A stretch of 13,692 nucleotides of DNA from Mayfieldus sp038317345 (GCA_038317345.1 JBBQBH010000066.1:1-13692), one strand, 5' to 3'; shown: positions 1-6,991, counted from the stretch's first letter. Notes: a model not told the origin generated them from the sequence alone. Translations and numbers: made by a program.

Positions 1-210
1 GATCCGCACCTCCTCGTCGGTGTCGATCAGGTACTGGACCATCATCATCGCGTGGTCGCGCTCCTCGAGCGCCTGACGGTAGAAGAAGGCGGCGAGGCGC
101 GGCAGGGTCTCGTTGTCGTAGTAGACCGCCGCGCCGACGTATTGCATCGAGGCGCCGAACTCGTTCGCGATCTGGTCGTTGAGCGCCTCTGCGAATCCCT
201 TGTCTGCCAT
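1..210 (-). CDS. Ferritin (iron-storage ferroxidase), N-terminal 70 residues only
   Basis: The gene runs off the left edge of the window, so only the first 70 codons are present. I translated it from the raw sequence. It begins MADKGFAEALNDQIANEF and continues into a helical segment ending in DTDEEVRI. Residues E17, Y24, E50 and H53 fall at the same positions as the A-site ferroxidase ligands and nearby tyrosine of E. coli FtnA, which supports a bacterial non-haem ferritin. Such proteins form 24-mer cytoplasmic shells that oxidise Fe(II) and store it as a mineral. The start is set by a strong GGAGGTGAG ribosome binding site just upstream (about 213-222). It lies 26 bp downstream of the enolase-superfamily gene on the same strand and may be co-transcribed, but its function is not obviously linked to amine metabolism. 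The C-terminal half, including the remaining ferroxidase helix, cannot be seen. Confidence 0.87.
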   Translation of the reverse strand, partial: MADKGFAEALNDQIANEFGASMQYVGAAVYYDNETLPRLAAFFYRQALEERDHAMMMVQYLIDTDEEVRI

Positions 211-236
211 CAGCTCACCTCCATCTCGCCCGCACC

Positions 237-1307
237 CTACTCGCCCCAACGAAAGCCGGTCGGCGAGGGCACAGGGTCCATCGGGCTGACCGGCAGGCCG
301 TCGGGACCGGCCGGGTCGTTGTAGCCGGAAGGGGCTACGTCGTTGGAGGTGTCGGGGTGAAACAGCGAAGCGAGGTACTCGATCTGGCCGCGGCCGGGCC
401 CCTGCTCGCCCTGACCGCCGCCGTAGATCGCGATCCCTTCCGCGTAGCAGTAGTCGTAGATCGAGAACAGTTCCTGGAGCGAGCCAAACCGCGAGGGCTT
501 CGAGTTGATCGCCTGGGGCTTTCGCTCCAAGGAGGTGAGGGCCGCCAGGGTTTCGAGCGGTGCGTCCCAGGTGATCCGGTCGGCGTGGGGCTCCAGCACC
601 TCCCTCGTCTCGTCGTTGAGGTCGGGGTCCTCGAGCCAGGCTTCGGGGAACGCCTCCGCGACCTTGCGGTACAGCTCGGGGTCGGTCTCGACGTCGACCG
701 GGGTGCCCTTGTAAAGCCCTTTGAGGTCGAGGACGTCGACTTCCGCGATCTCCTGAAGCTCCTCGATCAGCCCGTCGTCCCAGTCGTTCTCGGGATCGAG
801 CTTGAAGTGCAGGGTCGGGTACTTGGCGAGCCGCTTTCGCACCGGCTCGGTGCTGGAGTGGCTCCCTTCGTCGCCAAAGGTGGAAAGACGTGTCGAGCAG
901 ACGAATCGCAGCGGCTGCGGCTCGCGCTCGAGCACCTCGTGCAGCGGCTTGCCGGCCTGTCGCAGCGCCAGGTCGAGGGCGGCGGACTCGTAGGCCCAGC
1001 GCCGGTAGTGGCGCGAGCTCTCACGCGCGGGGGGTGAATCGACGAAAAGGTCGAGGCCGCCGACCAGCTCGCAGAACTCCCCCAGGTTGCTTGGGCCGGA
1101 GAAGTCGTGCACAGGCCCGGCATCGCGGTGAGCGATGTGGTCGAGGACGTCGTAGACCACGTCCTCGCCGACTCCATCCTGGCCGCCACCGCGGAGATAA
1201 ATAATCGTCGAGGGGCGGGTGAACTCCCCGTAGGTGCGATCGTGATCCTCGAGCTCGTAGCTCTCGATCTGGATCGGAAGCTTGGAGAGGGTGTCGAAAG
1301 TGCCCAT
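237..1307 (-). CDS. Enolase-superfamily (muconate-lactonising/OSBS/N-acylamino acid racemase-like) enzyme
   Basis: This is a complete 356-residue protein with the two-part layout of the enolase superfamily: an N-terminal capping domain (about 1-125, with the typical YESAALDLALRQAGKPL helix at 106-122) and a C-terminal barrel. Candidate catalytic residues are in the right order: lysine K169 in HFKLD, metal ligands D194 (DVLDLKG), E226 (WLEDPD) and D248 (ITWDAP), and a second lysine K270 in INSKPSRFG. The GGGQGEQGPGR loop at 297-307 is also typical. The family abstracts a proton next to a carboxylate with Mg2+; members include cycloisomerases, o-succinylbenzoate synthases, dipeptide epimerases and N-acylamino acid racemases. 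The substrate cannot be fixed from sequence. The 30-bp gap after the M20 amidohydrolase gene suggests a shared transcript and perhaps an N-substituted amino acid substrate. The usual first lysine of the KxK motif appears as H167. The tail after about 320 is proline-rich. The ribosome binding site (GGGTG) is weak. Confidence 0.8.
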   Translation of the reverse strand: MGTFDTLSKLPIQIESYELEDHDRTYGEFTRPSTIIYLRGGGQDGVGEDVVYDVLDHIAHRDAGPVHDFSGPSNLGEFCELVGGLDLFVDSPPARESSRHYRRWAYESAALDLALRQAGKPLHEVLEREPQPLRFVCSTRLSTFGDEGSHSSTEPVRKRLAKYPTLHFKLDPENDWDDGLIEELQEIAEVDVLDLKGLYKGTPVDVETDPELYRKVAEAFPEAWLEDPDLNDETREVLEPHADRITWDAPLETLAALTSLERKPQAINSKPSRFGSLQELFSIYDYCYAEGIAIYGGGQGEQGPGRGQIEYLASLFHPDTSNDVAPSGYNDPAGPDGLPVSPMDPVPSPTGFRWGE

Positions 1308-1337
1308 GGCCGCACCCTAGCGAGCGCCGGCTGCTGG

Positions 1338-2564
1338 CTAGTCACGCGTCATCGCCCGCCCCGCGAGATCCGCGTAGGCGCGGATCGCCAGCTCGAGGTC
1401 TTCTTCGGAGCTGTCCTCCTCGGGCGAGTGGCTGACACCCCCGATCGAGCGCACGAAAAGCATCGCGGCGGGGAGCTTGCGGGCGACTTCGGCCGCGTCG
1501 TGCAGGGCGCCGCTGACCAGGACGCGGTCTGAGTCGGCGACCTCCTTGCAGACCTCGCGCGCCATCCCGACCAGGCCAGGGTCGAAGTCGACCGGGTCGA
1601 TGCCCCAAAGGCGATCGACGACGCAATAGCAGCCCCGATTCTCCGCCGCGCCCTCTGCCGCCGCCTCAACCTCATCGAGCATCTCGCTCAGGTCCCCGGT
1701 TTCGCGATTGCGCAGATCGACGACGAGGTTCGCTTCGCCTGGCACGACGGTAGGCGCGCCGGGGCGCAGCTGTAGCGAGCCCGCCGTTGCGACTCCATTG
1801 TGTGCGTCGGCGATCCGCTCGGCCTCCAACGCCACCGTGGCCGCGGCCAGCCCGGCGTCGTGCCGTTGGCCCATGGGGGTCGTCCCGGCATGCGAGGCAT
1901 GCCCCTCGAAGAGGAAGCGCCAGCGCTCGATCCCGACCGTTCCCGAAACCGCGGCGATCGGGATGCCCTCCGACTCCAGCACCGGGCCCTGCTCGATGTG
2001 CAGCTCGAGCAGCGCGTCGAGACGTTCGAGGCGCGAGGCGGCAAGCGGAGCCTTCTCGAGCTCCACGCCGTGCTCCGCGAGCACCTCCTCGATGTCGCGT
2101 CCATCCGCATCCTTCAGTCCGGAGACCTCCTCGGGCGCCAGCGTCCCCGCGGCCGCGGAGCTGCCGAAGAGGCTGCGGCCGAAGCGGGCGCCCTCCTCGT
2201 CGGCCCAATCGACGAGCGCAAGGGTCCACGGCGGCGGGCCGCTGTCCGCCCAGGCGCGCAGCACGCCCACCGCGGCCATCACTCCAAGCGCCCCGTCGAG
2301 CCAGCCGCCCTCGGGGACCGAGTCCAGGTGTGAGCCGATAGCCAGCGTGCGCTCCTCCTCGCCCTCCATGTAGGCCCAGAGATTTCCCGCCTCGTCGACC
2401 TCAGGGGCAAGCCCGAGCTCGTCGATCAGCTCCTCGAGGAAGCGCCGCGCCTCTGCCCACTCCGGCCCCCAGCAGACACGGCGCGCCCCCTCCGGTCCAC
2501 CTGTGCGACGGTCGAGCTCGCGCAGGTCGGCGATCACGCGGCTCGCGTCGATCGCCGGGCTCAT
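1338..2564 (-). CDS. M20-family amidohydrolase (hydantoinase/carbamoylase, allantoate amidohydrolase-like)
   Basis: This 408-residue zinc or manganese hydrolase belongs to the amidase/hydantoinase-carbamoylase branch of peptidase family M20, which cleaves N-carbamoyl amino acids, allantoate or ureidopropionate. Metal-ligand candidates are H79 (GSHLDS), D90 (GGWLDG), E124 in the hallmark DEEGARFG segment, H189 (ELHIEQGP) and H379 (GGVSHSPEE). The dimerisation-domain motif HASHAGTTPM (222-231) and the substrate-binding HDA (355-357) are also present. I chose the start at 2564, not the longer possibility at 2600. The 2564 ATG overlaps the upstream stop codon as ATGA, and the extra 12 residues would lie inside the upstream gene. 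The overlap indicates translational coupling to the guanidino-modifying hydrolase. In this context it could remove a carbamoyl group from N-carbamoylputrescine or citrulline (inference). Allantoate or N-carbamoyl amino acids remain possible substrates, and a PucR regulator lies in the divergent block. Confidence 0.9.
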   Translation of the reverse strand: MSPAIDASRVIADLRELDRRTGGPEGARRVCWGPEWAEARRFLEELIDELGLAPEVDEAGNLWAYMEGEEERTLAIGSHLDSVPEGGWLDGALGVMAAVGVLRAWADSGPPPWTLALVDWADEEGARFGRSLFGSSAAAGTLAPEEVSGLKDADGRDIEEVLAEHGVELEKAPLAASRLERLDALLELHIEQGPVLESEGIPIAAVSGTVGIERWRFLFEGHASHAGTTPMGQRHDAGLAAATVALEAERIADAHNGVATAGSLQLRPGAPTVVPGEANLVVDLRNRETGDLSEMLDEVEAAAEGAAENRGCYCVVDRLWGIDPVDFDPGLVGMAREVCKEVADSDRVLVSGALHDAAEVARKLPAAMLFVRSIGGVSHSPEEDSSEEDLELAIRAYADLAGRAMTRD

Positions 2565-3430
2565 CCGACCCGCTCCCGGCGCAGCGCCTGGGCGAGGCAA
2601 TGCGCCCCGCCGCCGCCGAGGGTGAACATGTCGAGCTGCGGCTCCAGCACCTCGAGGCCGTGGGCGCGCATCGCCTCGTTGAGCGACGTCGCACCGGCGC
2701 TGGAGAGCACGCGGCCGTCGCCGAGCGATATCGCGTTGGCTCCGAGCGTGAACGCGTCGGCCGCCGCGACCTCGATCAGCTCAAAGCCCAACCCCCGGAG
2801 CCAAGCGACCAGGTCCGCGGAGACGACCTCGACGCAGACCGCCGCCAGGCGCTCGGCGAGGATCGCGACGAGCACGTCGATGTGGACGTACTCCTCCGGG
2901 AAACGCTCGAGCCGCGCCTCCCAGCCCTCCTGCTCGAACCAGCCGGCGAGCTGACGCGCAGCCGGCTCCTGGGTCCGCGCCTCCCCGTTCCCGATCAGCA
3001 CCCTGCCCGGCTCGACGATCATCACGTCGCCGCCTTCCAGCGCAGCTGCAGTGACCATTCCCTTGATCGGGATCTCAGCGCCCTGATAGAAGCGGATCAC
3101 CGGAGCGTATTCGCCGCGTCGCCACCACTGGTGAAGCTGCGTCACCACGGCCCCCCATGGGGTCATCACGCTGGAGTCGCGCGCGAACACTTGGTACGGA
3201 AGAGCGGGGTCCGGCTCGAGGAAGTGGCGGCGGACCCCTGCCTGCTCATAGAGCGCCACCATCTCGGCGTGCTGGCGCCGCGCCCGCCCAGGGTCGAAGC
3301 TTGCCCCGGACTCCAGCGTCGCCTCTGAGATCGCGCTGGTCGGCAGCCAGCGGAAGTTGTCGGGCGGGCAGAGCAGCACGTCGAGCAGCCGCCCGTGCTC
3401 GGAGTCGACTCCCCAGGGGGGCTCGCTCAT
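2561..3430 (-). CDS. Guanidino-group-modifying hydrolase (agmatine/arginine deiminase or DDAH-like)
   Basis: This 289-residue protein has the signature of the guanidino-modifying enzyme superfamily (arginine deiminase, agmatine deiminase, dimethylarginine dimethylaminohydrolase, amidinotransferases). Visible motifs are FARDSS (82-87), LEGGDV (131-136), the catalytic-histidine segment YVHIDV (H183) and the C-terminal nucleophile C278 in GGGGAHCLAQ. The GGG-x-HC context resembles agmatine deiminase, but the protein is clearly shorter than typical agmatine deiminases (about 340-370 residues) and closer in length to DDAH. Such enzymes form a covalent thiouronium intermediate on cysteine and release ammonia or an alkylamine. 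The ATG directly abuts the TAG of the upstream decarboxylase with no bases between them, and its own stop overlaps the next start by 4 bp, so it is the middle gene of a tightly coupled trio. I infer a guanidino substrate of the arginine/agmatine type; the exact one is unresolved. Confidence 0.85.
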   Translation of the reverse strand: MSEPPWGVDSEHGRLLDVLLCPPDNFRWLPTSAISEATLESGASFDPGRARRQHAEMVALYEQAGVRRHFLEPDPALPYQVFARDSSVMTPWGAVVTQLHQWWRRGEYAPVIRFYQGAEIPIKGMVTAAALEGGDVMIVEPGRVLIGNGEARTQEPAARQLAGWFEQEGWEARLERFPEEYVHIDVLVAILAERLAAVCVEVVSADLVAWLRGLGFELIEVAAADAFTLGANAISLGDGRVLSSAGATSLNEAMRAHGLEVLEPQLDMFTLGGGGAHCLAQALRRERVG

Positions 3431-4900
3431 CTAGCTCTCCCTCGCGACCCGCAGCGTGCGCAGCTCACGGTCAACGGCGCCGCGGACGTAGCCGCCGTGG
3501 GCGACGCTCTCGGTGATGTAGTCGAGCGTCTCGCGGGTCATGCGCTCGCCCGGCAGCACGTTGGGCACCCCGGGCGGATAGGCGGCCAGCGACTCCGCCG
3601 CCACGCGTCCCTCCGCGTCGTCGAAGGCGACCACGTCCTGTGGGCCCAGAAATGCCTCGCGGGGGGTCATCGCCAGCGGCCCCCAGGGCGGAGGCGGCGC
3701 GAACTCGGGGTGCTCGTCCGGCGGGGAGGCGTCGATCTGCTCGACCGCATGCCGCAGCGCCGCCAGCAGTCGCCCGGCCAACGGCTCCGCGGGCGCCCCC
3801 ATGCCGAAGACCGCCACGGCGACGTTCTCGGAGGCCATCTCGAAGTTGATGTCATCGAGCTCGCGCGCCACGGTCGCCAGCCGGTAACCCGTCGTACCGG
3901 TCCCGCGTACGTCGATCGAGAGTCGCAGCGGATCCCATCCCGCGACTCCCGACCGCCCCGCCAGGCGCTCATCGAGGACGTCGAGGCCGGGGATCCCGCG
4001 CACCTGCTCGCGGGTGCGCTCCAGGGTCGCGATCGTCTCGCCGAGCAGGTCCTCACCGCGGATTGCGGCCTGCCGGCGGGCGGCATCGAGCGAGCCGGAG
4101 AGCAGCCCGCTCGGGCTGGTCGACTCGACCAGGCTGACGCAGCGGTCGACGACGTGCTCGTCAAGTAGCTCCCCGCCGCCGAGGTGCAGCATCGCCGACT
4201 GGCCCAGGCTGCCGACGATCTTGTGGGTCGAGGAGATCACGAGGTCGGCGCCCGCCGCGAGCGCGTCCTCGGGCAGGTCTGGGTGGAAGTGCAGGTGCGC
4301 GCCCCAGGCCTCGTCGACGACCAGGGGCACTCCGTGCGAGTGCGCGGCTTCGGCCAGCCCGCGCAGATCGGCGCAGGCGCCGAAGTAGGTCGGCGAGACC
4401 GCACAGGCGCCGACCGCGTCCGGCGCCTCCGAGAGCGCCCGGTCGAGCGCCTCGGGGGCGAGGCAATGGGCGACGCCCAGCTCGGGATCGAGCTCCGGCG
4501 ACACGAAGGTGGGCACCAGGCCGCCCGAGACGAGCCCGTCGATGACCGAGCCGTGGACGTTTCGCTGCACGACGACCGGCCTGCCGATGTGCGCGAGGGC
4601 CATGCAGGCCGCCTGGTTTCCCTGCGAGGCGCCGTTGATCAGAAACCAGGTCCGCTTCGCGCCCCATGCCTCGGCGGCGAGGCCCTGCGCCTGCTCGAAC
4701 GGGGTCGGGCGGGCGCCGACGTCTATGCCCTCGACCAGCGCCGGGATGTCGTGGGCGAGGCCCTCTTCCCCGACCAGGGCCCGAATGCCTGGGTCGGCGC
4801 CCGGACCTCCCTTGTGACCCGGGATGTGGAATCGACCGGGGTCGCGCGCCGCGTAGGCGAGCAGGGCGTCGAGGTACGGCGTTGAGTCCTGCTGCGCCAT
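3431..4900 (-). CDS. PLP-dependent Orn/Lys/Arg decarboxylase (Gram-positive SpeA-like)
   Basis: The product has 489 residues and is a fold-type I decarboxylase of the Orn/Lys/Arg family without the N-terminal wing domain, the size of the Bacillus SpeA type. Diagnostic segments are FHIPGHKGG (24-32), NGASQGN (89-95), the cofactor-binding aspartate D196 in VVDEAWGAH, the Schiff-base lysine K227 in SSTHKIVG, and a C-terminal YPPGVPNVLPGERMT (441-455). It removes CO2 from a basic amino acid: arginine to agmatine, lysine to cadaverine or ornithine to putrescine. Sequence alone does not settle which. Arginine or ornithine is favoured because a guanidino-modifying hydrolase and a carbamoylase follow in the same operon. 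There is no in-frame ATG, GTG or TTG upstream for at least 80 bp, so 4900 is the start, yet it lacks a recognisable ribosome binding site. A short leader ORF with a good one ends 8 bp upstream, suggesting coupled initiation. Confidence 0.92.
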   Translation of the reverse strand: MAQQDSTPYLDALLAYAARDPGRFHIPGHKGGPGADPGIRALVGEEGLAHDIPALVEGIDVGARPTPFEQAQGLAAEAWGAKRTWFLINGASQGNQAACMALAHIGRPVVVQRNVHGSVIDGLVSGGLVPTFVSPELDPELGVAHCLAPEALDRALSEAPDAVGACAVSPTYFGACADLRGLAEAAHSHGVPLVVDEAWGAHLHFHPDLPEDALAAGADLVISSTHKIVGSLGQSAMLHLGGGELLDEHVVDRCVSLVESTSPSGLLSGSLDAARRQAAIRGEDLLGETIATLERTREQVRGIPGLDVLDERLAGRSGVAGWDPLRLSIDVRGTGTTGYRLATVARELDDINFEMASENVAVAVFGMGAPAEPLAGRLLAALRHAVEQIDASPPDEHPEFAPPPPWGPLAMTPREAFLGPQDVVAFDDAEGRVAAESLAAYPPGVPNVLPGERMTRETLDYITESVAHGGYVRGAVDRELRTLRVARES

Positions 4901-4901
4901 T

Positions 4902-4917
4902 GGCGGTGCTATCCGCC
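4902..4917 (-). promoter_or_regulatory. Small hairpin just upstream of the decarboxylase start
   Basis: GGCGG, a 6-base loop, and CCGCC form a perfect 5-bp stem that begins one base outside the decarboxylase ATG and contains the stop codon of the leader ORF. In mRNA this would hinder ribosome loading at the decarboxylase unless a ribosome translating the leader opens it. It has no U-tract and is not a terminator. A stem this short occurs easily by chance in GC-rich DNA. Confidence 0.3.
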
Positions 4918-4959
4918 GCCGGCGACCTGCTCGCCGCCGATTAGCAGCCGCGTCTCCAT
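4909..4959 (-). CDS. Possible 16-residue leader peptide or aldehyde dehydrogenase N-terminal remnant
   Basis: In the 81-bp gap between the UspA-like gene and the decarboxylase, the minus strand carries ATG plus 15 codons and a TAG, encoding METRLLIGGEQVAGGG. A GGAG element sits about 2 bases before the ATG, closer than usual. The peptide matches the common N-terminal pattern of aldehyde dehydrogenases (hydrophobic-I-N/G-G-E-x-V), for example NFINGELV at residues 11-18 of the aldehyde dehydrogenase at the right end of this window. It is in a different frame from the decarboxylase and stops 8 bp before that gene's ATG. It may be a functional leader that delivers ribosomes to the decarboxylase start, a fossil of a deleted dehydrogenase gene, or both. 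Expression is not shown; the length is too short to judge by codon usage. Confidence 0.4.
   Translation of the reverse strand: METRLLIGGEQVAGGG
4920..4936 (-). promoter_or_regulatory. Second hairpin inside the leader ORF
   Basis: CGGCGA and TCGCCG form a perfect 6-bp stem with a 5-base loop (CCTGC on the plus strand), lying fully within the leader ORF and next to the hairpin at 4902-4917. The pair forms a compact GC-rich structure between the leader's ribosome binding site and the decarboxylase ATG. It could be an attenuation or coupling element, or simply a by-product of GC-rich coding sequence. No T-run follows it on either strand. Confidence 0.28.
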
Positions 4960-4981
4960 GCTCCGAGGGTAGTGGCTTGGC

Positions 4982-5404
4982 TCAGCCGAACGGGACGACC
5001 AGGACCGGGACCGGTGAGAGGTGCACCAGCTTGAAGGGCACGGCGCCGAGGATCGCCCCCTTCAGCAGTGAGGGGCCGCCCTGGTTTCCGATCACGATCA
5101 TCCGGCAGTCGACACCCTCGGCTTCCTCGAGTAAGGCCTCCGTCGCGTGCTGGGGAAGCAACTTCGTCGTGACCTTCACGTTGGACCCCTTCGCGGCAGC
5201 CTGATGCTCCGCCTCCTGAAGTGCCACCCCGCCGCGTTCCTTTACGGCGTCCGCATGATCGACGATCTCGCCCCCGTAAATTCCCGGCGGGGCGTATCCG
5301 AACACCACGGTCACCGAATCGCCGAGCGGCCCGGCTAGCTCGATCGCACGGTCCAGGGAGGCTCTGCTGCCCTCCGACCCGTCGAAGCCGACGACTATCT
5401 CCAT
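4982..5404 (-). CDS. Universal stress protein (UspA domain)
   Basis: This is a 140-residue single-domain protein of the usual UspA length. It starts with the first beta strand MEIVVGFDGSEGS (1-13), has the DCRMIVIGNQGG segment (99-110), and ends with SPVPVLVVP (130-138), the canonical last strand. The nucleotide-binding loop G-x2-G-x9-G is recognisable (G106, G109, then G120 after a 10-residue gap), but the serine/threonine that usually follows the last glycine is alanine here (A121), so ATP binding is uncertain. These proteins act in the cytoplasm as dimers in stress or energy responses, and UspA domains are often encoded beside or fused to transporters. Here the gene sits 15 bp downstream of the permease, preceded by a GGGGAAG ribosome binding site, so it is probably an accessory or regulator of that transporter (inference). 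Confidence 0.9.
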   Translation of the reverse strand: MEIVVGFDGSEGSRASLDRAIELAGPLGDSVTVVFGYAPPGIYGGEIVDHADAVKERGGVALQEAEHQAAAKGSNVKVTTKLLPQHATEALLEEAEGVDCRMIVIGNQGGPSLLKGAILGAVPFKLVHLSPVPVLVVPFG

Positions 5405-5419
5405 TTCGCTTCCCCTTCC

Positions 5420-6991
5420 CTATTCGGCTCGGCCGGCGACCGCCGGCGCGGTTGGCTCACCTTCGAGGAAACCGGCCGGGACCACCTCCGGGCGGCGCCG
5501 GAAGTACTCCGGTGAGGCCCTCCACTGCCAGAGCATCAAGACGATGCCGAGGATCACAAAGACGATGGCGATCACCAGCGGTGGGCCGAGCCCGAACCAG
5601 GAATTGCCCGACTCCGAGTTCGCCGGATCGGCGAGGTCGATGCTGTTCTTGATCAGTAGGTAGAAAAGAATCACGCCCCCGAGAGCCGGGCCGACCCCGA
5701 TGAAGAAGAAGTTCTTCACGCTGCGGAACAGCTCGCGTCGGTAGTAGATCGTGCACGCGAACCCCGTAATGCCGATGTAGAAGGAGATCATCAGCCCCAG
5801 CGCCGCCAGCGAGTCGAAGAGGACGTTCTCGCTGAGGATGGTCAGCCCCACGTACCAGATGATCGAGGCGAGGCCCATGAGGATCGTCGACACATGCGGG
5901 GTGAGGAACCGTGGATGAACCTTTCCGAGGCCGCTCGGCATCGCCCCGTGGCGGGCCATCGACAGAGTCGTGCGCGCGGTGGGCAGGATCGTGGTCTGGG
6001 TCGACGCCGCGGCCGAGCTGAGCACGGCGATGATCAGGATCTTGTCCAGGGGCGACCCGAAGACGTCCGTTCCGAGCGCACTGAGAACGTCGTCCTGGTT
6101 TTTGACCAGATCGCCGACACCGGCATACGCCTGGGCGGCGATGGCAACGATCAAGTAGATCCCGAGCAGGATCAGGGTGCTGACCACCGTTGCCTTGCCA
6201 GGGGCTTCGGTCGAGTCCTCGGTTTCCTCGTTGACGGTGGCGGTCGTATCCCACCCCCAATAGATGAACACGGCCAGCAGCATCCCGGCGGAGATCTCGC
6301 TGGTGCTGAGAGAGAACGGATTGATCCAGGAGAGGCTGGGGTGAACCGATGCCGCGGGAGCGCTGCCCGCGTACACCTTGATCAAAGCCACCACCGCGAA
6401 GATCGCCAGCGTGAGGATCTCCGCGGCGAGCAGCCCAACCTGGGTGCGGGCTGAGAGCTCGATCCCGATCGTCACGATCGCGGTCATGATGATGATCCAG
6501 ACGACCCCTACTGCCGTGACCGCGGCGGTGGAGGCGGCGGCCGAATCCCAGCCGAAGAGCAGGAAGGTGTAGAGGCCCGCAATCTGGGCCAGGTTGGCCA
6601 TCACGATCACGTCGGCGACCACGATCGCCCAGCCCGTGATCCAACCCAGCTGCGGGCCCATCGCCTTGCCGACCCAGGTGAAGCTGGTTCCGCAGTCGGG
6701 GTCGGCCTTGTTCATGTAGTAGTAGCCGCCCGCGACCAGGAACATCGGGACGAAGCTGATCAGCAGGATCGCCGGGGCTTTGAAGGCGACGGCGGCGGCG
6801 ATGAAGCCGAGCGTCGCCGCGAGGCTGTAGCCGGGAGCGGTAGAGGCGACGCCGATCACCACGCTGGAGGCGAACCCGATCGCGTTCGCCTTCAGGCCCT
6901 TATCGATCGGGCCTGATCCTGCGGGTTCTGCCTGAGTCGAGCCTCCAGGTGCGGGGACCGAAGCGCTCTCCATGCCTCTCCCGCTCTCCAT
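5420..6991 (-). CDS. APC-superfamily amino acid/polyamine permease
   Basis: The product has 523 residues, with a polar 30-residue N-terminus followed by about 12 hydrophobic segments. The first carries the APC-type unwound helix motif GVASTAPGYSLAAT (47-60). The loop segment DPDCGTSFTWVGKAMGPQLGW (97-117) and the TM6 region YWGWDTTATVNEETED (244-259) are typical of cationic amino acid or amine transporters in the APC family. It should import an amino acid or amine with proton or ion coupling in the cytoplasmic membrane. The substrate is not readable from sequence; the neighbouring decarboxylase and transaminase suggest arginine, ornithine, putrescine or GABA. It heads the leftward block and transcription would start in the 222-bp intergenic region. 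Two ATG codons 18 bp apart (6991 and 6973) each have the same ribosome binding site because of a tandem duplication; either could be used, giving 523 or 517 residues. Confidence 0.92.
   Translation of the reverse strand: MESGRGMESASVPAPGGSTQAEPAGSGPIDKGLKANAIGFASSVVIGVASTAPGYSLAATLGFIAAAVAFKAPAILLISFVPMFLVAGGYYYMNKADPDCGTSFTWVGKAMGPQLGWITGWAIVVADVIVMANLAQIAGLYTFLLFGWDSAAASTAAVTAVGVVWIIIMTAIVTIGIELSARTQVGLLAAEILTLAIFAVVALIKVYAGSAPAASVHPSLSWINPFSLSTSEISAGMLLAVFIYWGWDTTATVNEETEDSTEAPGKATVVSTLILLGIYLIVAIAAQAYAGVGDLVKNQDDVLSALGTDVFGSPLDKILIIAVLSSAAASTQTTILPTARTTLSMARHGAMPSGLGKVHPRFLTPHVSTILMGLASIIWYVGLTILSENVLFDSLAALGLMISFYIGITGFACTIYYRRELFRSVKNFFFIGVGPALGGVILFYLLIKNSIDLADPANSESGNSWFGLGPPLVIAIVFVILGIVLMLWQWRASPEYFRRRPEVVPAGFLEGEPTAPAVAGRAE

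Noticed and set aside
2565..2600. Longer N-terminus for the M20 amidohydrolase starting at 2600
   Set aside because: The extra 12 residues are proline/glycine/alanine-rich and lie within the upstream gene; the ATGA overlap at 2561-2564 is the better start.
4920..4936. Rho-independent terminator between the UspA-like gene and the decarboxylase
   Set aside because: The stem is only 6 bp with no following T-run on either strand, so it does not qualify as a terminator.
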